Assembly (NCBI RefSeq): GCF_023091745.1
Contig: NC_068910.1
Span: forward strand, 133,565,170 to 133,629,169
Origin: Budorcas taxicolor
Taxonomy: Eukaryota; Chordata; Mammalia; Artiodactyla; Bovidae
Direction: 5' to 3'
DNA length: 64,000 nucleotides
The notes under the pieces are model-generated. The model did no database searches and was not told where the DNA came from. It saw only the letters and a program-made list of their open reading frames with translations. Both the position numbers and the translations under genes were made by a program. Below, piece after piece: positions 51,001 to 61,200 of the stretch. The first letter of the stretch is position 1. Each line of letters begins with the position of its first letter.

Positions 51001-54000
51001 AGAATAGCCCACATTTGCATTAAAGGACAAAAGTTGTCAGCTGAGATTACAGTTTAGAGGCAGCATTCTGGTCGCTGTCTCAGATGGCAGCATCTTCTTG
51101 TTGCAGAACGGTAGAAAAGCCAGGCTCTCCAGTAGCATCTATGAAGACTTGCTGGCTTGGGCTAGATTCCCTTGAAAGATGTGACAGTATCTCTGAAAAT
51201 CTGGTTAGAACTGGTAAACCAAATATGCTCTACCTCCTAGACTGGGTGTCAAGTGATCTGGCAACTGGAAGCATTATAAGAAGGATTCCAGGACCCCCCA
51301 AAAATATCCACCAGCTTATAAAATAAGGGTACCTATTGATAGTACCTCAGCTGTACCTGCTGGTCTGTAGCAGGAGATGAAGGCCTCAGAATTTCACCAG
51401 CCTGAAATAATAGAAGAGAGAGGCCCAACTCATCTGTGTGTGTGTGTGCGCGTGTGCGTGTGCGTGTGCGTGTGGTCCTGCCTCCATCATTTCCCTGGCC
51501 CTAGATTGGTTCTAGGTCCATGGCTATGAAAGTACCCCGGGTCTTCTCACAAGGGCCAGGCAGGCATACCTCTCAGTGGCACACTTTCTCCAAGGACAGC
51601 AAGGCCGTTCCAGCTCTAGCATCACCTACTTTCTGCTTTCCTTTTACTAAAAAATATAAGGGCTAGGACAATTCCTGAACATCTTTTTAGCTAATAATTT
51701 TATCTTCTTTCTGGCATTTTCCCCGAACTGCTTCTTTGTGGCTCTGTAGCCATCGTTCCCTTCCGTCTGGGGCCCTATGAGAAGGAAGGTGGCCACAGTC
51801 TTCCCTAAATGGGCCCTGATTCAGTCTCTTAATAGAACCTGAGGCTTTTGCTGTTGAGTTTGTGGTCCATGTCCCCAGAGGGAGAGGTTCTGTTACCCAG
51901 GGGGGCTAGGGTCATCTCCCTGTCTTTCACTTACTTCATTCCAGCCCTTCTTCCCATCAGGGGACCCTGACTGCTCAGGGCAAGCTGCTACAGCAGGACA
52001 CATTCTACGTGATTGAGCTGGATGCTGGCATGCAGTCGCGGACCAAGGAGAGGCGTGTGTTCCTCTTTGAGCAAATCGTCATCTTCAGTGAACTGCTCAG
52101 GAAGGGATCCCTCACCCCAGGCTACATGTTCAAAAAGAGCATCAAGGTGAGAATCCAGGCGAGGATGAGGAGGGGCAAGGAAGAGCCACATTGGGGGAGC
52201 TGCTTTCCAAAGACAAGACACTGGCATGAGTTAGGATCCAGAACGTTGAAGATCTTTTAGGCATGTAGCCTTCAGGCTTGAAGGTCGATTATTGTGAGAA
52301 AAAGTGACAGCTTGGCACCAGTCTCTAAGGTGATTGTGTGGGTTCTCCAAGATCGTGTTGCTCACTCAAAAGCAGAAACCGAAGTATTTAAGGTGTTAGA
52401 GCCAGAGCACATTTTTGGAAACATATGAAATAAAAGCTTGAAGGAACTGTAATATGTTGTTGATATTTTAAAGCCACTTAGATATCTAAAGGATCCCCTT
52501 GGTTTCTTCCAGATGAACTACTTGGTCCTGGAGGAGAACGTGGACAGTGACCCCTGCAAGTTTGCGCTTCTGAACAGGGAGACTTCAGAGAGGGTCATTC
52601 TGCAAGCCGCCAACGCTGACATCCAGCAGGCCTGGGTGCAGGACATCAACCAAGTCTTAGAAACACAGCGCGACTTCTTAAATGGTAGGTACTGGGTCTG
52701 GCTTCTAGGCAGGCCATTTTCAGGGAACCTCACACCCCTAAGCCCCCTTGGGTCTGGGCTGTTGGTGAGTTATGAGCCTTGATCACATTTACATGCATTC
52801 CAACCTTGTAGTTTTCAGAAACACTTTGTGTTGAATTTTTCTGAACCCAAATATACAAGTGGGCAGACAGGGCATGATAAAGAAGGCCATGTTTCCAAAA
52901 GAAGAGAAAATCTCTTACAGCCTTGGCACAGAAGTAGTGCCTTGTAGCCACCATTACCAGCTGGTAATAATTGGGGCCAAAATCTGAAATGAGCACATTC
53001 TCTTTGTCTCAGGGGCCAGCTATCAGTGATGTATATTTTTCCATTTGGCAGTTAATGGCTGGTGATCTCAGAGGTTCTCTAGTGTTATCTAGAGATAATT
53101 GGAAGTTTGGCAGATCAGCTCAAATCCCTCTCTGCTCCCAACAGAGGTGATTGCTAACTCTAAATTTCAGGAATACCTTGAAGCTTCCCAGAACCAATAG
53201 TCACTTACACAGAGAATGACATTCTCTATAGACTTACAGGAGTACTGTGCGGCCATATGTGTTCCCATGGTTACACACACACGTCCAACCCTTCAGCGTA
53301 TCACTTTTTCTAGTCTAGAATCTGGTCTCTTCCAAATGATGCACATAGAGCAATTGCTGGGTGTCTAGCACGGACTGAATACTGTGGGGAGAGACTAGAG
53401 GTGATGAACCTTGGGGAAGTCATGACGTGTCGCTGGGCCTCGGTTGGCTCTTTTTGTGAACCATCTGCTTTGCAGCTTTGGAAGCAGGAAAACACAGCAC
53501 ACCTCCCATAGAGAGCGTCATTCTCTGTGTAGCCCCTGTTATCTCCAGATAACTCCAGAGAGCCTGTGAGATCATCAGGTATCAGTTGTACACCATGGTA
53601 AGGGATTTAGCACATTGTATTTATTTTAAAACAAATAACATGAGATTATATAGTAGAATGCCTTGATTTTTTAAGATAGAAAATGAGACTTCAAGGCTTC
53701 CCAGGTGGCTCAGTGGTAAAGAATTCTCCTGCAGTTCAGGAGATATGGGTTCAATCCCTGGGTCAGAAGATCCCCTGGAGAAGGAAACGGCAACTCACTC
53801 CAGTATTCTTGCCTGGAGAATTCCGTGGAGAGAGGAGCCTGACAGACTACAGTCCATGGGGTCGCAAAGAGTTGGACATGACTTAGCAACTAAAACAACG
53901 TGAGACTTTAAAGCAATTTTACAGAGAGAGTTTGGGCCATGCCCCTGGTCTCCCAACTGTAGAACATTTCGGTAAAAAAAGAAAAAAAAAAAAAAGATTA

Positions 54001-57000
54001 AACTATGTGATCTCTAGGGTTCTTTCTGTGATCTCTAGGGTTCTTTCTAATTCTAAAGAATCTAAAATTAAACACCAGCCCAGCCCTGAGGGATAGTAAT
54101 GAAAGCTGTATACTGTTCACAGCTTTTGAATATACAACGTTGATTTAATGCTTATGTGGATAAAGTAATGTTAAGCAAAAATGTGTGAAATATAAAAAAC
54201 ATTCATTAAATTGCATTCAGTTAGGAATTTCTAATAGATTCTAAGTTGGAAATGAAGTTGCTAAGTTTATCAATTCAGGACAAAAGAATAGTAAGGTAGG
54301 ACAATAAACTGAAACTGTAGATAACAGAGTACTACTAATGGCTCCCACCCATATATTGAGTCCTTTATCTGTGTGGGACACAGTGCTGAGCATTTCACAT
54401 ATTATCACACTATTTTTCAGATGAGGAAGAGGAAGCTCAGAGAGGTAAATAAACTGGTCCCAAGTCAGAAAACCAGTAGGTGCTAGAATAAGAACTTGAA
54501 CTAAGAGCTGTGTAACTTAAAATCAGGTTCTTAACCCCAAAACTGCAGTATAGTTGCTAGTGGTAGGGCATACATTTGTCTCTGAACTCCCCAGAAAACA
54601 AAACAAAAAAACAGGGTCAGGTATAAGACACTGTATCTGTCAGCCAGATACAAATCCAATCCAAAGATGCACAACTTTCCTAATCCTAAAACTTAAGTTA
54701 TGCAGATTGAGGCTGGTAGAAGAAGTCTTTCTGTGGAGCTTATTTAAGAAGATATGCCATTTTCAAACACTTCAGCATAATTATTGCATATAACCAAAGT
54801 AAAACCCCAGCTCCATGAGAATAGATATTGTTTCACCAAATCAGTTTGCTGCGGTCTGCTTCACAGCTGTCTTGCTATCTGCTTCAGATTTGGAACGGTA
54901 CTTCTTTGACCATAGTCACTTATCCAGACTTGTATTGATACCTGGTTCCAAGAAAACTTTTCCCCAATTATAGTGAGTTATGAAGCTATTACTGAACTCA
55001 GTTCTCAATGCTTAAATATTTACTGTTCTCCAGGGAGAAAGGTCGAGGTCTGGTAGCAGCCCATGCTGCACTTGCACACTCAGAAGACAAAGGACGTGAT
55101 GATGGACTGGGGCCAGGCTTTTACTTACAGACACGTGTGCAGGCACCTCAGAGTCAGCCTTCCTGTCCTGAGGCCTCAGATGGAAAGGAAATATGGACCG
55201 TGTGTTGAGTCCTGTTAAAGTACATACCTATTACTATAGAGATATCCTCGTCATGGGAAGTTCTCTGGGCCTCAGCCATTAACCCAATTAAATATTTGTT
55301 ACAGTGAACACTGATAGAAACAACATAATCAGGCCAGCCTTGAAGTCACTGTTAGAGAATTTGACCTGTGTGGTTTTTACCTGCTATACCTCTTTACTAC
55401 TCAGACCCTGGAACTTTATCATTTTAACCTCAGGAAAACAAAGTTCATCTCTTTCCCTTCAAGACAGCTTTCCCCTATCTCCTGAGTTCCTACTCTGTCT
55501 TTCACAAAGCCTTCGCCTCATGAGCCTCCAAGTCCTCGTGGGATTTCCAAAGCTGAGAGTAACAGTCTGCTCTTTCCCTGCAGCCCTCCAGTCGCCCATT
55601 GAGTATCAGCGGAAAGAAAGGAGCACAGCCGTGATGAGGCCCCAGCCTGCTAGGGTTCCCCAAGCCAGCCCCAGGCCCTACTCCTCCATCCCCGTGGGCT
55701 CCGAGAAGCCCCCAAAGGGCTCCAGCTATAACCCGCCTCTGCCACCCCTGAAGATATCTACCTCCAATGGCAGTCCAGGGTTTGACTACCACCAGGCCGG
55801 GGACAAGTTTGAGGCCAGCAAGGTAAGTGATGGCCCATCACCTCCACCCTCACCCTCCTTGAGGGCACAACCTCTGTTCTTACTTCATAAAGTAGCATCT
55901 TTTTATGCTGATTGTTTTAGCAGGAAGAATCCACTAAATACCTTCTAGTCTCAATTATGTCTCTTCCTTCTCTGAAAAACTGAGTGAGTAAGGCCAGTTT
56001 CCCCCAGGTTCAGACACTCTTGTTGAAGGGCTATTGTTGCCATCGGCAGAAACGCTGTAGGTAGTATTGTAGTAGCAATTATGATTTGAGGCAAATAGAG
56101 GAGTTGTGAGGTGGATCACCTAAAAGTCGCAACTCTAGGGTCTGACAACTTGAAGAGATTGCCCCTTCTAAAAATGAGCTCCTGAAGCGAGCCCACAGCT
56201 CTTCACCACCCATAGGCTGATGCAGCAAGGGGGTGCTGCCCATTGATGTGTAACTGTGGAAGCTACCCTTGGATTAGGCATTTATCGCAGATAATCCACA
56301 ATTCAAACATTGTCATGAGGATTGTCATCAATGTACACAGCTGTGTTGACCCCACAAAGTAGTAGAAATGACAATGAATGGGAAAAGTGCTAGATCAGGA
56401 GTTAGGCTATCTGGTTTCCATTCCAAATTCTGCAGCTCAGAACTTTGTGTCTTGCATTAGAACCTCAGTGGGTTACTTAATCTCATCAGGCCTCCATTTC
56501 CTCAATGGGTCTATGAATAGGAATGTCTACATTTTTGACCTATATGTTTTTACCTTATAGTTTTATTTTTCTTACCCAAATTATTAGATGATACTGATTT
56601 TTTTTTTTTCCAACCACACTGCACAGCTTGTGGGATCTTAGTTCCCCAACCAGGGATTGAACCCAGACCCTCAGCAGTGAAAGCATCAAGGAATTTCCAA
56701 TTTTTTTTTTTAACTATTAATGACCAAGTTCAATTCTGTGTTAGAGTAATTATACTGACCTATTTTATCACCTGGAAGTGATTTCATCTTAAAATCCCTT
56801 GCCCTTGTGAGTAAGTTGAAGTCACATTAATTTACTGAAGAATTTCTGGCTCTCACCATGCTGTGAGGCAACCAGGCATCCATGGAAGTTGCAGGTCTGT
56901 CTTGAAGTAGCTTCCCAGTGCAGAGTCACGTGAAAAAGTCATGGGCGCAGGATCCTTCATATTAATGAGTACCGGCTCGGGGGGTGGAGCTGGGGGTCTG

Positions 57001-58217
57001 GAGGAGTTCTGTTCCCACAGTGGTTGGGTCAGGATAAGTCATGGCCTGGCCTTTGAATTGGGCAAATGTCTCACTGTTACTTCTGTCTCAAAGAGGGTCA
57101 GAATGTAGAGTAAGACCAATGCTTTTTCAAAAGGAAGAAAAAAAATGTATCAAAGAGCCTGTGTTCTTTTTACTGGGAGGTTGTGACCACTGACCTGACC
57201 TTTGCCCAGGTGTTTACATATGTCTGTACCTTTGCCACAGTCTTCCTCCCATGGAGGATGCTGGCAGGAAGGTGCATGCTAAGGAGGGATTTCCACACGG
57301 AAGGCATGTTCAGTCCTTTCCCTACGGCTGAGCAGTATCTCCGCCTTTACGCCCTCAATTATAGTATTAATGAAACATGGCCTTAAAATACATTCTCAGA
57401 TCCCATTTATGAGTATAATTTCATTTCTCAGGATAATTTCTGCCTGCTATTTACCTTGCTAGTAGGAAGACTGGCTTTTAACCACACAAGGGTGCAGAGC
57501 AAGCATGTGTGAACCAGCCTTCGTGTATCTGTGTCCCTTTCACTTTGTCTCCTCGCAGAGTGACCTGGGAGGCTGCAATGGGGCCTCATCCATGGCTGTG
57601 ATCAAAGATTATTATGCACTGAAGGAGAATGAAATCTGTGTGAGCCAAGGTGAGGTGGTCCAGGTCCTCGCCGTCAACCAGCAGAACATGTGCCTGGTGT
57701 ACCAGCCCGCCAGCGACCACTCCCCCGCCGCTGAGGGCTGGGTCCCTGGCAGCATCCTGGCGCCCCTCACCAAAGCCATGGCAGCCACAGAAAATAGTGA
57801 CGGGAGCATCAAGTAAGTGCCTCGTTGGCGTCCCCAGGAGAGGAGTATGTGGATCTAAAAAAAATTTCGAAACAAAGAACACAAAAATGCAAACACATGA
57901 TAGGGAGTTCCTGCTGCTTATTCGCGACAGCACCAGCGGGACCAAGGTCTGAGTGCTGGACCCACGCGCAGCAGGGGGCATCGGGGCTGGATTGTTCAGT
58001 TTTTTCTTTGGTGGTGGTGGTAACAGCAGTGGTTTTCTTTCCTTTTCATTTATAATTTTCTGTTTTGTTTTTTTTTCTTTTCTCCCCATCACCCCCTTGT
58101 TAAGAAAAGAACCGTACTGAAACCCTAGGTGACAAAAGGCATGCCTCCTGTTGCTCCATTTGACCCACCACAGGATTCACTGGACTGGACTTCTATTTAT
58201 ATTGTATTAAGTTGCTG

Positions 58218-58266
<49 letters not shown>

Positions 58267-61200
58267 ATTTTTTGATTGACTCCAAAAAATTACCTTAGCA
58301 CAAATGCCAGACCTGCATAGGTCAGAGGCCTGCTGCTTCTCCCAGGAGAGGGGGAACTTTTTGGTCGTCTATGGAAATTCCTGTGTACAGATTGTAACTT
58401 TTTTTTCTAATTTTCCCCCTCCCCTGTCACTTTAATATATGTTCATGGTCATTTGTAAGATATTTCTCTTCCTCATTTTGGTTGCGAAGGCTCTTCCAAA
58501 CACATTCCTGTATAAAGTATTTTGCACTATTTAAAGAAACCCATATGGATGAAGTCAGGCTGTGCAATATAATGGAGAGTCACAATGTTCATCATTGTAC
58601 CTGTAATGTAACTAATAATTTTAAATGTATTATTTTAAATATGTAAAATAAATTTTTACCATGAGCATGTCTTTATGAGGTTAAAACTAGTGGACCCTTT
58701 TTCCTCATTGCACTGTTCTGGAACTTTTAAATGCACAAATGATTATTCTTCTTCTTCCTCTTCTTTTTTTTTTTTTCTTTAAGAGTTGGTTGAATGCATT
58801 GGCAGTTTTTTCCTAAACAAAAAGTGCCTTTACCACCAGAGATCCAAACCTAGCCTTCCCTTCTAAACAGCCCCTGTGGGTTCTCTGTAACCTCTGAGAT
58901 GAGGAATGATGCCACTCGGATGCTGTCCAACTGGGTGACCTGGTGGTGCTGATGTAAATCAATGGCTAGTGTAGAAGGTGGTGGGGTGGCTCGCAGCCCC
59001 CACTGCGCTCCACGCTGAGTGGTCACCGGTGCCCAGGGAGGAACTCGCACAGGATACTTGAGGGGCAACGCCAGCAGAGCTGTACCTCCTTGGTGCTTTC
59101 TCTGGCTCAGGAGACAGGTTGCTGACCCCACCCTGGCCTTTCCAGGTAACCATAGGCCCAGCTGGAAATCAGCAGCAACCCCTAAAGGGCAATCGACCCC
59201 ATTCATCTTATCCTTTAGATAGTTGGTTTCAGAAGCCTTGGAAATAAAGGCCCTCAAAGCATTCAGGTTCTTATTAATCAATGACTTACAGCACTAGCTA
59301 ACTCATAATGAGTTGTGATCTAAATATCCAGGCACTCAGCACTTCTCCCTTCTCACCTTCACATCTTCTGTTCACATTTCACACCTTCCACGGGAAGACT
59401 GGTAGGAAGGGTGTCAAACTAGGCAAAAGAGAGCAGATTCAACTACCAATTGCTCATTTGGTTCCTTATCAGCAGTTCTTGCTCAAGGGTTAGTGGGAGT
59501 GGAACAGAGCAATGGACTGGAAGCGGTTGTCACTATTTATCAGTGAAGGACACTCATTGCACCCTCCCAAGGGCTGCTGTGACCACAAGTGTCAAGCTGG
59601 TTGTGATGCCTACAGGATAAATGTCACTGAAATGTCTCTGTTTCCACATCAATCCCTGGGCTTGTGGCCAAGAGATGGAAGATCCCCAGACCATGATGAC
59701 GCCTTCTTCTGGGAAAAAGAATAGTGAAATTAAGTGTGTTCTGCCTCTTGTACTGTTTCGTGTCTGCTTCTCAACATTGCTTGCAGCGTTTCTAGTTTCA
59801 GGGTTGTGATAAACATAGGAACCCACCCCCATGCTCACGCACACACACACTGTACTGGCTGCCCTAAGAGTCTTTTCAGCAGGAACCTCTGACTCAAGAT
59901 GTTCTCAGAATGAGCAGGGACTTTGCTTTGGGGGTAAAGATAGGGGATTAAAGTCTGGAGTTAAGGTGATATTACCTGAAGTTAGTTTCTGTGACCAGTT
60001 CTCACTCGGAAACAACTGTTGGAGTGAACAGCTGGTATGCAAGGGATCCCAGGGAGCCTGCCAATTTAGGAGATATAAGAGAAGGTCTGGCCAGGAGATT
60101 CTTTCTTGCCTTTTGTGGGAACTGCTTTCCAAGAAAAAAAAAAAAAAGAGAGAGGACATGACTATTATCACTCTTTCCTGCTCAGAAAGGAGATTGCTAA
60201 ACCTCCATGTTTGTGATGAATATTTTGAGCACATCTTCCCCCAAACATCCTAAAATCCCTGACATTTGTGGAGTTTTCTGGAGGAGATGCTGTGTATTTT
60301 GGGGCATCCTCCCTCCTCCTAAATCTCATAGGTCTCTTTCTCTCTCCCTGTCTCCCTTAATGAAAGCTCTGTTAATTGAGCTTTGTCTGTATAGGCCTAA
60401 ACTTGATAAGGAGACACTGGAGAGGAGCCAGCCTCACTTACTCCAGACATGATAGAATGTCATCCAAACTCTGTGACCACATCTGAAACTGACGATGCTT
60501 GCCCAGGTCCCCGATGCTGTTTGTGGCTTGACTTTTGATGTCTTTGTCTTTGAGTTGTGGCATATGTGGAACTCAAGAGCTCTGCACTAGCCTCTCTTTA
60601 CAGGTCTATGAAGAAATAGCTCCAAACCCCCTAGTGAGAAGAAAGAAGTTAGGATAGTGTGAAAGGGCATTGTTACTCTCGCCTCCTGAGAGCACATGTT
60701 GAGTCTTCTCCCATCAGGAAAATTCTAAGACCTCTCAGTGGTTGACAGAGCCCTGTATTCACAGACATGGTATAATGTGGAGAACATCAACCCTTCGTCC
60801 TAACTCCTCCAGATGAATGAGTGGTACTCACCAGTCTATTAAGTCAATGCCCTACAACTTCTATCTGTACCACACAGTGTTTGAGACTGGCTGCAGCGCA
60901 AATACAAATAATGAGATGGAAACCTCATTATCATGCTTTTGGGTCTCTGTGTCTGATCCTGGGAAAGTGCCTTACACACTATAGACTATACCTCCCTTAT
61001 ATTTCCTATTTGACTCCCCACCCCAGTCCTCCCATCCACCATACCCTTCAGGAAGGGAATTCCTAAGTCCTCTAAGCCCTCATCAATATGATATAAAAAC
61101 GTCCCTCAGTAAATTATTAATAACTCCATTCTCATTTTTCCCTCCAATGCTGCAACCAACCTCACACATCTATTGGGAGGGGTAAAAGTTCATCCTCACT

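Larger units (their letters stand above)
45935..51960 (+). other. KALRN: KALRN intron between DH and PH exons
   Basis: 6.0-kb intron, gtgagc to ttcccatcag. It hosts an antisense MLT1-type LTR and a 2.8-kb antisense BovB LINE, plus a GT/GC repeat at 51432-51475. Nothing recognisable in 49820-51430 or 51480-51960. Confidence 0.9.
52685..55583 (+). other. KALRN: KALRN intron
   Basis: 2.9-kb intron, gtaggt to tccctgcag. It contains a sense Bov-tA, a MIR and a perfect 21-bp tandem duplication at 54006-54047. The rest shows nothing recognisable. Confidence 0.9.
55823..57558 (+). other. KALRN: KALRN intron
   Basis: 1.7-kb intron, gtaagt to tcctcgcag. It contains a MIR (about 56385-56530) and an antisense CHR-type SINE fragment bounded by T-runs (56590-56712). 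Confidence 0.9.
57813..58675 (+). other. KALRN: Probable 3' UTR of the SH3-terminating KALRN isoform
   Basis: Directly after the SH3 exon the frame stops at TAA (57814-57816). The next 0.85 kb has no repeat-derived body apart from a CA/TA microsatellite. It shows T-rich and AT-rich 3'-UTR character (for example tttaatatatgttc, taatgtaactaataatttt) and closes with AATAAA. Terminal exons of this position are known for kalirin-9-type transcripts that lack the kinase part. The assignment here is inference from sequence layout; no transcript evidence is available. For the kinase-containing isoform the same stretch is intron. Confidence 0.7.

Noticed and set aside
55304..55948. 214-codon open frame around the proline-rich exon
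   Set aside because: Only the part from 55584 to 55822 is kalirin. The upstream and downstream parts are intron read in the same frame; acceptor and donor are clear.
57586..58092. 168-codon open frame on the - strand
   Set aside because: It is the antisense shadow of the SH3 exon and its 3' UTR; the sense strand has a real exon with conserved protein.
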